Assembly (NCBI GenBank): GCA_045546695.1
Contig: JAZQDE010000050.1
Span: 1 to 28,923 of the forward strand
Length of the DNA stretch: 28,923 nt
Source of the DNA: SIG424 sp045546695
GTDB lineage: Bacteria; Bacillota; Clostridia; UBA1212; UBA1255
Direction of reading: 5' to 3'
A program made the position numbers and the translations under genes. Of the stretch, positions 1 through 8,283 are shown one piece after another. Positions within the stretch are counted from its first letter, which is position 1; each line of letters opens with the position of its first letter. The notes beneath the pieces were generated by a model. The model ran no database searches. It was not told the origin of the DNA and was given only the letters and a program-made list of their open reading frames with translations.

Positions 1-416
1 CGGTTGCGTCCCTGGGTGTTGCATGTCATGAGGCAGGTCACGCAGTTCAGCACGAGTGCAGCTACGTTCCGTACAGACTAAGAAGTCTTTTTGTGCCTGT
101 CGCAAACATCGGAACAAGCCTTTCATGGATTGTAATCATACTTGGTATCGTATTGAGTATTCCTCAACTTACCACTCTGGGCGTTGTGTTTTTCAGCTTC
201 GGAGCTATTTTTCAGCTGATAACACTTCCTGTTGAATTCAACGCATCATCACGCGCTGTTAAAGTGCTCAGACAGAGCAACGTAATGTCTGACGAGGAGC
301 TCAAGGGCACACGCAAAGTATTGCGGGCCGCTGCAATGACATATGTCGCAGCTCTTGCGGTATCAGTTGCAAACTTACTCAGAATATTGGTTCTTACAAG
401 AAACAACCGAAGATAA
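1..416 (+). CDS. YugP-like zinc membrane metallopeptidase, 3' part
   Basis: The reading frame is open from the window edge (first full codon at 3), so the start lies upstream. The visible 137 residues begin with the metal-binding motif HEAGHAVQH (codons at about 27-53), the HExxH signature of a zinc protease. Two hydrophobic stretches follow (SLSWIVIILGIVLSIPQL and the stretch after it), then PVEFNASSRA, a sequence typical of the end of the YugP / Zn_peptidase_2 membrane protease family, and a last hydrophobic segment before the stop. An internal GTG at 93 is not the start, because it would remove the HExxH motif. In this family the protein is membrane-embedded; the substrate is generally unknown. 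It is separated from serA by 50 bases. Family assignment is firm; the biological role is not. Confidence 0.85.
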   Translation, partial: VASLGVACHEAGHAVQHECSYVPYRLRSLFVPVANIGTSLSWIVIILGIVLSIPQLTTLGVVFFSFGAIFQLITLPVEFNASSRAVKVLRQSNVMSDEELKGTRKVLRAAAMTYVAALAVSVANLLRILVLTRNNRR

Positions 417-466
417 TATTTATTTTGGAATTAAGCATTTAAAGTATATGAAGGAGGATTTTTACA

Positions 467-2083
467 ATGAAAATCATAGTTACAGAAAGCATTGCTGCTG
501 AAGGCATAGAGCAGTTAAAAAATGACGGATTCGACGTTGACGTTAAGTTTGGTATTTCAGCAGAGGAGCTTCTCGATATTATACACGAATACGACGCTAT
601 TATAGTACGAAGCGTTACACAGGTTAATAAACAGCTCATGGACAAGGGCACGAAGCTCAAGGTTGTCGGCAGAGCAGGTAACGGTGTTGACAATATTGAC
701 CTTCAGACAGCTACGGACAAGGGTATTATCGTTGTAAATACACCTGAGAGTAACAGTATGGCAGCAGCCGAGCTTGCAGTAGGTCTTGCATACGCTGTTT
801 TCAGAAATATCGTACAGGCAGTTATGGCCGGCAGAAATGACGACTTCAGAAGAGGTAAGTTTATCGGCAGTGAGCTTGATGGCAAGACTGCAGGCGTTAT
901 CGGACTTGGTCGCATCGGTTCTATTGTTGCAAACAAGCTCAAAGGCTCAAATATGAATATCATTGCATATGATCCGTACGTAACTGATGAAAAGTTCGAG
1001 CGTATGGGTGTAAAAAGATGCCATACTCTTGATGAACTCCTTGCTCAGGCAGACCTGATTACAATCCACACACCTAAGAATAAAGAAACTATTAATATAA
1101 TCGGTGCAGAAGAGATTGCAAAATGTAAAGACGGCGTGCGTATCGTAAACGCTGCAAGAGGCGGCCTTGTAAACGAAGATGCTCTTTATGATGCTCTCGT
1201 ATCAGGCAAGGTTGCTGCATGCGGTCTTGACGTTCTCAATCCTGAACCGAACTACAACAAAGCACCGGGCGAGCAGAATTACCAGAATAAGTTATTGACG
1301 CTCAACAACTGTATTGCAACACCTCACCTCGGCGCTTCAACAAAAGAAGCTAACTACAACGTTGGTATGGTTGTTACCAAGCTTGTTGGTATGGCACTTG
1401 AAGGACAGGTTGTTCAGGCAGTAAATATGCCTTCTGTTGCAGGTAAAGACTTTAATGAAATGAAGCCGTATATCAGTCTTGCTGAAGTTCTCGGCCGTAT
1501 TTATTACCAGACAGAGAATCCTACTTTAGAAAAGCTTGAGATTACATATTATGGTGACCTCGCAGAAGATAAAGCAGCTTGCGGCATTTATACTTTGTCA
1601 GTTATCAAAGGACTGCTCGAACCTGTATGTGCTTCGAGAATCAACTACGTAAATGCTGAGGCTATGCTCGAGCAGGCAGGCATCAAATATTGTGAAAAGT
1701 TTGAACCTGCGATGGACAAGTATCACGATGCTATCACAGTAACATTCATATCTGACGTAAAGACTATTTCTGTTTCAGGTACAGTATTTGCAAAATCAGA
1801 GATCAGAATTGTTGACTTCTACGGATACAAAGTTGACTTTGAACCTACAACACACGTTATTGCGCTCCAGAACAAAGACGTTCCCGGTATGATCGGTAAG
1901 ATCGGTACTATCTTAGGCAACGACGGCGTAAACATTGACGCTGTACAGTGGAGCCGCAGCCAGACAAAGACAAAGGCAGAAGCTTTAGTAAGTGTTGACC
2001 AGGATGTATCTGAAGAGACATTCAACAAGCTCAAGTCAATAGAAGGCGTGCTCAAGGCATCAAAAATCAAATTCTTTGAATAA
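467..2083 (+). CDS. serA: D-3-phosphoglycerate dehydrogenase
   Basis: Oxidises 3-phosphoglycerate with NAD+ in the first step of serine synthesis; cytoplasmic. The 538-residue protein has the full long-form layout. It starts with a D-2-hydroxyacid dehydrogenase catalytic half, followed by a Rossmann NAD domain with GLGRIG at about 146-151. The catalytic Arg lies in NAARGG (231), Glu in NPEP (260) and His in PHLGAS (287). A middle regulatory domain follows, then a C-terminal ACT domain from about 465 (ALQNKDVPGMIGKIG), the usual serine-sensing site. The start is fixed by AAGGAGG at 451-457, nine bases before the ATG. No serC or serB is adjacent; the next gene starts 16 bases after the stop and has its own ribosome site, so co-transcription with a glycosidase is likely but functionally odd. 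Confidence 0.96.
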   Translation: MKIIVTESIAAEGIEQLKNDGFDVDVKFGISAEELLDIIHEYDAIIVRSVTQVNKQLMDKGTKLKVVGRAGNGVDNIDLQTATDKGIIVVNTPESNSMAAAELAVGLAYAVFRNIVQAVMAGRNDDFRRGKFIGSELDGKTAGVIGLGRIGSIVANKLKGSNMNIIAYDPYVTDEKFERMGVKRCHTLDELLAQADLITIHTPKNKETINIIGAEEIAKCKDGVRIVNAARGGLVNEDALYDALVSGKVAACGLDVLNPEPNYNKAPGEQNYQNKLLTLNNCIATPHLGASTKEANYNVGMVVTKLVGMALEGQVVQAVNMPSVAGKDFNEMKPYISLAEVLGRIYYQTENPTLEKLEITYYGDLAEDKAACGIYTLSVIKGLLEPVCASRINYVNAEAMLEQAGIKYCEKFEPAMDKYHDAITVTFISDVKTISVSGTVFAKSEIRIVDFYGYKVDFEPTTHVIALQNKDVPGMIGKIGTILGNDGVNIDAVQWSRSQTKTKAEALVSVDQDVSEETFNKLKSIEGVLKASKIKFFE

Positions 2084-2099
2084 TATACGGAGGCTTACA

Positions 2100-5000
2100 A
2101 TGCTATACAAGAAAAACGTATCAGAAACATTAGATGACGCGTTGTTTCGTAGCCCTACGTGCGAGTACAGAGGTACTCCATTCTGGGCATGGAATAACGA
2201 GCTTGACAAAGATCAGCTTGCAAGGCAGATAGATTGTTTTAAACAAATGGGTTTCGGTGGTTTTCACATGCACACGAGGACCGGTCTTGCGACGGAATAT
2301 CTTGGCGACGAGTACATGGAAATGGTACGTTTTTGTGTAGATAAAGCAAATGAAGAGAACATGCTTGCATGGCTCTACGACGAAGACAGATGGCCCTCCG
2401 GCTCTGCGGGCGGCACTGTTACAAAAGAACCGCGCTACAGAGGAAGATTTATGCTTGTCACAGACAAGATTCTTCCATTTACTGACAAAGAAACAGCTTA
2501 TTTAAAGGCAGAAACGTATTTGCTTGGTGCATATGCTGTTACTCTGGCAGAAGATGGCACGATGAGTGCCTATGAAAAGGTAGATACTACAGGGCTCACG
2601 CTTGAGGCTGTTAAAGCTTCTATACAGGAAAAAGGTGCTATGGCGAGATTTGCTTATTGCTGCGCAAAGCCCGCACTTACCTGGTATAATGGTTCTTCAT
2701 ACGTTGACACACTCAGCAAAGAAGCTATTGATAAATTTATTGAGGTTACTCATGAAAAGTACAAAGAATCTGTAGGCGACGAGTTTGACAAGATTGTGCC
2801 GGCAATTTTCACAGATGAGCCTCAGTTTGATATGGAATGTATGCTCCCAAGTGCTGATTCAACGAATGATGCAAGACTTCCGTGGGCATGCGACCTGGAT
2901 GAGACTTTCAAAAAGGCTTACGGTACAGATATTATTGAACATATTCCTGAACTTTTCTGGCAGCTTCCCGACGGAAAGATTTCTGTAAACAGATACAGAT
3001 ATCATAATCACGTGGCAGAGAGATTTGCACAGGCTTTTGCAGACAATATAGGCAAATGGTGCGAAGATAACGGCATTTCACTGACAGGTCACGTTATGGA
3101 GGAGCCTACGCTTGCAAGTCAGACACATTCAACAGGAGAGGCGATGCGTTCGTATCGCTCATTTACAATTCCCGGAATGGACCTGCTTTGTAATCTTATA
3201 GAATTTTCAACGGCAAAACAGGTTGGCTCGGCAGTAAACCAGTATGGCAGGGAAGCAGCTTTGTCAGAGCTCTACGGCGTATCCAACTGGAACGAAGATT
3301 TCCGTACGTATAAATTCCAGGGCGACTGGCAGGCAGCTTTAGGCATATCTGTCCGCGTTCCGCACCTGTCAATGCTTTCCATGAACGGCGAGGCAAAAAG
3401 AGACTATCCGGCTTCCATAAGTTACCAGTCTCCATGGTATACACAGTACTCATACGTTGAGGACCACTTTGCGAGAATCAACACATGCCTTACACGCGGA
3501 AAGTCTATGGTAAACGTTTGTGTGATTCATCCTATTGAGAGTTTCTGGCTCCATTGGGGCAGTGAAAAAGAGACTCTGGCAAGGCGCAACGAACTTGAAC
3601 AGAATTTTTCAAATATTACATCATGGCTCCTTCGCGCGCAGATAGATTTTGACTACGTTTCAGAATCACATCTTGCAGATATATATAAGGAAAACGACGC
3701 GCCTGTATTTACAGTAGGCCAGATGTCATATAATACAGTAATTATTCCTGAAAATGAGACTCTGAGGTCTTCTACAGTCGCTGCTCTTAATTCATTTGCG
3801 GCAAAAGGCGGCAGAATTATTTTCCTCGGTAAAAAGCCTGAATACATTGACGCGCTTCCTGATGAAAACAAGCTCATTGACGCTTTGTATGAAAATGCAG
3901 AAAAAGTACCTTTCGAGCGCGATGAGATTATTGCAAGCGTTGAATCTGACCGCTTTGTAGGCGTTTATGAAAACGGCGTATTATCTTCTGAGTACATCAG
4001 CAGAGTCCGCATTGACAACAAGAATAAATGGTTATTCCTGGCACGCAGCATATACCCGTCTGCACGCGGAACAATCAATTCAAAGAATCTTACGGTTCGT
4101 ATCAAGGGTAGATTTTCACCTGTTTTGTATGATACGATTACAGGCGATATCAAGAAAATTGATTATATTGTTGACGGCGACGTTACTGTTATCGACGTAA
4201 AGCTCTATGAATACGACAGCTTGCTCTTGCGTCTTGATGACGTTAAGGATATTGCATTGCCTGCGAAGATGAATTACACCTTGTCTGATGACAACTGTGT
4301 TCTCCTGGATATGGCAAAATATGCGCTTGACGACGAAGCTTATACAGATGACGAAGAGGAGATTCTGAGACTCGACAATATTTTAAGAGAGCGTCTCGGC
4401 TATCCGAAGGCCGGCGGCCAGATCAAGCAGCCGTGGGTTACAGGCAAGATTCCGGCTGAGCACAGTGTAAGGCTGCTTTTCACCATCAATAATACGATTG
4501 AAGGTCAGAAGGCATGGATTGCTATGGAAAATGCCGACGTCAGCCGTGTACTTTTGAACGGCAGCGAGATTGAAATGAAAATCGACGGCTACTATACTGA
4601 CGAGTGCATTATGAAGGTTGAGCTTCCTTTGCTCGCAGTCGGTGAAAATATTATTGAGGTTATTCAGCCGTTCGGCGTTGCAACGTACACAGAGTGGATG
4701 TATCTGCTCGGTGACTTCGGCGTGATTCTGGACAAGAGAAAGAAAACGATTGTTAAGCGTCCCGAAATGTTGGAGTTTGGATCTGTTGTAGAGCAGAAGT
4801 TGCCATTTTATGGTGGAAATATCGACTACTTTATGGATATTGACGTTGAAGAGGACTGCGACCTTAACATGAGTATTCCGAAGTTTAACGGCGCTGTTAT
4901 CAGAGTATATCTTGATGATAATGATGCAGGCGTTATCTGCTATCCTCCGTACAGACTCAGGATGTGCGGCGTGAAAAAAGGCAGACATACTATTAAGATT

Positions 5001-5168
5001 GCGCTTTTCGGACATAGATACAATGCTTTTTCTGCAGTACACAGGAATCGTCCGACGCGTGTGTGGATTGACCCGCCGCAGTGGAGAACAACAGGTGACT
5101 GGTGGACGTATGATTACGTTCTCGATTCACTTGGTGTTCTTGAAAAACCGGACGTTTTTGCAGATTAA
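2100..5168 (+). CDS. GH106-like glycoside hydrolase (alpha-L-rhamnosidase family type)
   Basis: A 1022-residue protein with the N-terminal signature of the GH106-like barrel family: EYRGTPFWAWN at about 22, GGFHMHTRTGL at about 63-73, and WLYDEDRWPSGSAGG at about 101-115. Acidic motifs FTDEPQF (about 240) and GHVMEEP (about 335) are candidate active-site segments. The last 300 residues look like beta-sandwich, including a GH2-type sugar-binding portion. Known GH106 enzymes release L-rhamnose, but many clostridial homologues are untested, so substrate is inference. An in-frame TTG at 2076 lies inside serA; the ATG at 2100 is chosen because GGAGG at 2089-2093 sits just before it. There is no signal peptide, so it should act in the cytoplasm. 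It follows serA by 16 bases. Confidence 0.75.
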   Translation: MLYKKNVSETLDDALFRSPTCEYRGTPFWAWNNELDKDQLARQIDCFKQMGFGGFHMHTRTGLATEYLGDEYMEMVRFCVDKANEENMLAWLYDEDRWPSGSAGGTVTKEPRYRGRFMLVTDKILPFTDKETAYLKAETYLLGAYAVTLAEDGTMSAYEKVDTTGLTLEAVKASIQEKGAMARFAYCCAKPALTWYNGSSYVDTLSKEAIDKFIEVTHEKYKESVGDEFDKIVPAIFTDEPQFDMECMLPSADSTNDARLPWACDLDETFKKAYGTDIIEHIPELFWQLPDGKISVNRYRYHNHVAERFAQAFADNIGKWCEDNGISLTGHVMEEPTLASQTHSTGEAMRSYRSFTIPGMDLLCNLIEFSTAKQVGSAVNQYGREAALSELYGVSNWNEDFRTYKFQGDWQAALGISVRVPHLSMLSMNGEAKRDYPASISYQSPWYTQYSYVEDHFARINTCLTRGKSMVNVCVIHPIESFWLHWGSEKETLARRNELEQNFSNITSWLLRAQIDFDYVSESHLADIYKENDAPVFTVGQMSYNTVIIPENETLRSSTVAALNSFAAKGGRIIFLGKKPEYIDALPDENKLIDALYENAEKVPFERDEIIASVESDRFVGVYENGVLSSEYISRVRIDNKNKWLFLARSIYPSARGTINSKNLTVRIKGRFSPVLYDTITGDIKKIDYIVDGDVTVIDVKLYEYDSLLLRLDDVKDIALPAKMNYTLSDDNCVLLDMAKYALDDEAYTDDEEEILRLDNILRERLGYPKAGGQIKQPWVTGKIPAEHSVRLLFTINNTIEGQKAWIAMENADVSRVLLNGSEIEMKIDGYYTDECIMKVELPLLAVGENIIEVIQPFGVATYTEWMYLLGDFGVILDKRKKTIVKRPEMLEFGSVVEQKLPFYGGNIDYFMDIDVEEDCDLNMSIPKFNGAVIRVYLDDNDAGVICYPPYRLRMCGVKKGRHTIKIALFGHRYNAFSAVHRNRPTRVWIDPPQWRTTGDWWTYDYVLDSLGVLEKPDVFAD

Positions 5169-5193
5169 TTTAATTTGGAAGGGGTAGGATGAT

Positions 5194-5739
5194 ATGGGAC
5201 TTAATTCGATTGAGATTTTCGTAAAGAAAAAGAAGAATCCAATGACTTTTTTCATTGATCTGGCTATATTTGCTGTCGGTATCGGCATTTTTATCGTAAT
5301 ATTTAAATTTGCCGGCGTTGTAGCGTTTGTTCCGCTCCCGTTCTTGCTCTTTGCGAGCTATGCTTTTTCATATAAGTACAATACAAACCAGAATCACTGT
5401 GAGTTTGAGTATTCATATAATGCAGGCAATCTGAATATAGATAAGATTCTGAGACAGAAGGTCAGAAAGCCTGTTGTGAATGTAAACGTATCAGATTTTA
5501 CAAAATTTGGCAGAGTAGATGACGAGGATGTCGAGAGTGTTGCCAAAGGCAGTGTAAAGGTTGAGTTCTGCGGAGAGTCAGATATCAAAGAAGACAGCTA
5601 CTATTTTACGTGCAACTTTGAGAGCAAAGGTCAGTATATGTTTGTTTTTGATCCCGACGAGAGATTGTTAAAAGCTCTTAGCGCTTCATCTCCAGCGGCA
5701 AACAAATATTTAAGCAGGAATGGTGTAAAAAATAATTAA
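5194..5739 (+). CDS. Small membrane protein of unknown function
   Basis: A 181-residue protein I do not recognise. Residues about 17-58 form two closely spaced hydrophobic segments (FFIDLAIFAVGIGIFIVIF and VVAFVPLPFLLFASYAF) after a short Lys-rich N terminus (VKKKKNP). The rest is a soluble, mixed-charge domain with predicted beta character and the phrase FVFDPDERLLKAL near the end. The layout suggests an inner-membrane hairpin with both ends in the cytoplasm. The start ATG is preceded by AAGGGG at about 5179-5184. It lies 25 bases after the GH106-like gene on the same strand and ends before a tRNA gene, so it probably closes the serA transcript. Confidence 0.75.
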   Translation: MGLNSIEIFVKKKKNPMTFFIDLAIFAVGIGIFIVIFKFAGVVAFVPLPFLLFASYAFSYKYNTNQNHCEFEYSYNAGNLNIDKILRQKVRKPVVNVNVSDFTKFGRVDDEDVESVAKGSVKVEFCGESDIKEDSYYFTCNFESKGQYMFVFDPDERLLKALSASSPAANKYLSRNGVKNN

Positions 5740-5745
5740 TGTAAA

Positions 5746-5763
5746 GCACTTTTAATTAAGTGC
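5746..5763 (+). terminator. Weak hairpin between the membrane-protein gene and tRNA-Arg
   Basis: GCACTT (5746-5751) and AAGTGC (5758-5763) form a 6-bp stem with a 6-base AT loop, followed by GTTTGTT. It lies seven bases after the stop codon at 5739 and just before the tRNA. The stem is short and the T-run is interrupted, so this is a possible weak terminator or a processing site ahead of the tRNA. Confidence 0.3.
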
Positions 5764-5767
5764 GTTT

Positions 5768-5839
5768 GTTCCGGTAGTCTAATGGATACGATAGCAGACT
5801 CCGACTCTGCTGGTGCGAGTTCGATTCTCGCCCGGAATG
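5768..5839 (+). tRNA. tRNA-Arg (anticodon CCG)
   Basis: The cloverleaf can be folded by eye. The acceptor is GTTCCGG (5768-5774) with CCGGAAT (5832-5838), a G-U first pair and six Watson-Crick pairs. The D loop contains AATGGATA. The anticodon stem is GCAGA/TCTGC (5794-5798, 5806-5810) around the loop CTCCGAC, which places anticodon CCG at 5801-5803. The variable loop is short, and the T arm GCGAG-TTCGATT-CTCGC runs 5815-5831. The discriminator base is G at 5839 and no CCA is encoded. It would read the Arg codon CGG. The D stem has only three pairs, one of them G-U. Confidence 0.93.
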
Positions 5840-5874
5840 CTGAAAACAATATATAAGAAAGGGGAGTATAAACG

Positions 5875-7647
5875 ATGGGAGAGTATATTGATTTATACCA
5901 GGACACTTGGGCGGCAACAGACGATCTGGACAGAGCGTTGCCACTTAATGTTAACGTTGAAAAGAAAGACAAAAAAGTAGGTATTTTTTATTTTATGTGG
6001 CATCAGGGTGCCGGCGGCGAGCTTATGGACCACTCTCTGGCATATGCTGTAGGCGGCATTGAGGAGTTTGAAAGAGTAATGGCGTCAGGACGAAGAGGTT
6101 TTGGTCACTATTGGGCTGAGCCATATTTTGGTTATTACAGATCTGATGACGAGTGGGTTATAAGGCGTCATGCATACATGCTTTGTGATGCAGGTATCGA
6201 TTTTATATTCTTTGACGTAACGAACGGCCTTATATACAAGCCTGTCTGTGAAACGATTTTGCGTGTATGGGAAGAGATTCGCAAAGAAGGATATAAGACT
6301 CCCGACGTTATTTTCCTTAGTGGTGACAATACGATGCTGGCAGAAAAATCCATTTCAGCAGTATGGAATGAGTTCTACTCCCAGGGACTTTTCACCGATT
6401 TATGGTTCCATTGGGAAGGAAAACCGCTTATTGTGGCACCGCCTGCGCTTGTTGAGGCACTGCCTGAACACGTGAGAGAATATTTTACATTCAGGAGCAG
6501 CTGGGCAAATACAAACGACAAATGGTATACAGCTACAGACGGCTGTGGTGCGTGGCCATGGGCGGATATGTATCCGCAAAAGCCGGGTAAATCTCCTGAG
6601 GGCGAGATAGAGCAGATGATTGTTATGTGTGGCTTCTGGGTAAATGGTAGCTACGGAACGAATGCAGGCAGAAGCTATTGCAAGGGAAAGCAACCTGACA
6701 ATGAAACAGACCGCGACTATGGCTTTTCACTTGTAAACAAGACGTCGCCGCTCGGCCTTGCTTTTGAAGAGCAGTTTGAGTATGCGCGCGAGGTTGACCC
6801 GCCGCTGATTATGATTACCGGCTGGAACGAATGGTGGGCAGGCAGATGGGACAATACGCTTCCAAATGGTGGCAATCCTGCACAGGGTCAGACAATTGCA
6901 AATACATATAAGGTAGAGGCGAGTGATCCTAAGAGATGCAACTATTTTGTTGACAACCTGAATGGAGAGTATTCTCGCGATATTGAGCCGGTTAAAGGAC
7001 TTTACAATGACAATTATTACTACCAGATGGTTTCCAATATCAGGAAATATAAAGGTACAAGGCAGGTGCCGGTAGCTGTCGGCGCCAAAACGATTGATAT
7101 TTATGGTGCTTTGTCTCAGTGGGAGGACGTCGGACCTGAATATTTCGATTATGAAAATGATACAAAGCCGAGAAATGCTGATTCATATGTTGGAAATTTC
7201 CATTATATAAATGAGACCGGCCGCAACGATTTTGTTTCGATGAAAGTGTCTATGGATGATGAGTTTGTATATTTTTACGCACGTTGCGCAAATGATATTA
7301 CAAAGCCGGAAGGTACAAACTGGATGAATCTTTTCATAAATTCAGACCGCAGATATGACAATGGCTGGTATGGTTATGATTTTGTGTTAAACAGGGCGCG
7401 TGAAAAAGGCAAGGCTGATGTTGAGGCTTTTATCGGCGGCTGGACATCAATAAAAGTTGGTGAGGCTGAGTATAACGTGGATGCGAACGTTATCCAGATA
7501 AAGGTAAGCCGCAAGCTTATTAAGGTTGATAATTCTTTTGAGTTCAAATGGGCTGACAATTCTGTTGATGACGGCGACGTTATGGAGTTTATGGACAAGG
7601 GCGACTGCGCTCCGAATATGAGATTCAATTATATTTATATCAGATAA
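5875..7647 (+). CDS. GH99/GH71-like TIM-barrel protein with C-terminal CBM9-like domain
   Basis: A 590-residue two-domain protein. Residues about 30-330 look like the barrel of the GH71/GH99 (WbsX-like) group: VGIFYFMWHQG near the start, AGIDFIFFDVTNG, and the hallmark GWNEWW at about 316-321. From about 405 to the end is a beta-sandwich resembling CBM9-type modules (ETGRNDFVSMKVSMDD, then WMNLFINSD). GH99 and GH71 members cut alpha-linked mannans or glucans; the substrate here is unknown. No signal peptide is present. The ATG is supported by GAAAGGGGAG at about 5857-5866. The gene lies downstream of the tRNA and is followed at once by a repeat and a transposase remnant. Confidence 0.7.
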   Translation: MGEYIDLYQDTWAATDDLDRALPLNVNVEKKDKKVGIFYFMWHQGAGGELMDHSLAYAVGGIEEFERVMASGRRGFGHYWAEPYFGYYRSDDEWVIRRHAYMLCDAGIDFIFFDVTNGLIYKPVCETILRVWEEIRKEGYKTPDVIFLSGDNTMLAEKSISAVWNEFYSQGLFTDLWFHWEGKPLIVAPPALVEALPEHVREYFTFRSSWANTNDKWYTATDGCGAWPWADMYPQKPGKSPEGEIEQMIVMCGFWVNGSYGTNAGRSYCKGKQPDNETDRDYGFSLVNKTSPLGLAFEEQFEYAREVDPPLIMITGWNEWWAGRWDNTLPNGGNPAQGQTIANTYKVEASDPKRCNYFVDNLNGEYSRDIEPVKGLYNDNYYYQMVSNIRKYKGTRQVPVAVGAKTIDIYGALSQWEDVGPEYFDYENDTKPRNADSYVGNFHYINETGRNDFVSMKVSMDDEFVYFYARCANDITKPEGTNWMNLFINSDRRYDNGWYGYDFVLNRAREKGKADVEAFIGGWTSIKVGEAEYNVDANVIQIKVSRKLIKVDNSFEFKWADNSVDDGDVMEFMDKGDCAPNMRFNYIYIR

Positions 7648-7686
7648 TCCGCCAATTGTCGGAGTGGAATTCCGCCAATCGTCGGA
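7648..7686. repeat. Two near-palindromic 16-mers with 23-bp period
   Basis: TCCGCCAATTGTCGGA at 7648-7663 and TCCGCCAATCGTCGGA at 7671-7686 differ by one base and are spaced 23 bases start to start. Each is almost its own reverse complement. They begin directly after the stop codon of the GH99-like gene and lie downstream of the transposase remnant's C-terminal end. They may be the end of the insertion sequence or a binding site of its transposase; they could also act as weak hairpins. Confidence 0.7.
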
Positions 7687-7723
7687 AAAATGCTTGGCTG
7701 TCTTAAAGACTAAAAATGTGGCA

Positions 7724-8191
7724 TTAAATCTTACGGAAATTATATCGTGAAATGAGTTCGTCCAGCTCAGGGCGAATATCAGACAGGGTAGATTGATAAA
7801 GATCTATACCTGTCTTTTTTTTGTAATTTCTGATACGCGTGCGAAGATTCGATAAAGTAGACGCGCCGGCAGGTGAATCAACCTTGTCCGTGCAGCAAAG
7901 GGCGTATTTATATCTCAGATCAAGGGCAACCTCGTTTATCAGATTGGCATAGCTGAGTCCGGTAAGATCCTTGAGAATCAGAAGACTTACCATCTGATTG
8001 ATAGGGGTATTGTATCGGCCTGCGTTCGCTGAATACAGAACCTGGTAGCGTGACTCGTCAATTTTTGGAAAAATCTCCTCCGCAAAATAGCCTGCCCAGC
8101 TCTTGTCCAGATAAGCCTTTTGTGTTTTCGTCAGAAAGTTTACGGGATCGTCAAATCTGATTTTGTTAATTTTGTTACGAGAAAAAGCCAT
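7724..8191 (-). pseudogene. Truncated IS1182-type (DUF772) transposase
   Basis: 155 residues matching the N-terminal dimerisation/DUF772 part of IS1182-family transposases: QVLYSANAGRYNTPINQM, ILKDLTGLSYANLINEV, DLRYKYALCC and a GASTLSNLRTRIRNY segment. The catalytic DDE part of a full transposase (usually 400 or more residues) is missing: the frame stops after RYNFRKI and the sequence beyond has no continuation in any frame before the GH99-like gene. A 3' deletion or a rearranged junction is therefore likely. The ATG at 8191 has a G-rich stretch upstream. Encoded on the strand opposite to its neighbours. It could still make a short protein able to interfere with a full copy elsewhere, but that is speculation. 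Confidence 0.8.
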
Positions 8192-8283
8192 GCTACGCGC
8201 CCCCGATTACATATTTTTCACAGTATATGTCAATAATAGCATAAAAGCCGTTGGTATTGCAATTGATAGGGAAGGATTTTTAC

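Noticed and set aside
417..466. Riboswitch or leader upstream of serA
   Set aside because: Only 50 bases with no stable stems; no known leader pattern.
2076..2099. TTG start extending the GH106-like protein by eight residues
   Set aside because: It overlaps the serA end and has no ribosome site, while GGAGG precedes the ATG at 2100.
4383..5042. 219-residue open frame on the minus strand
   Set aside because: It lies wholly inside the GH106-like gene, has no ribosome site or recognisable motif, and reads as a codon-bias shadow.
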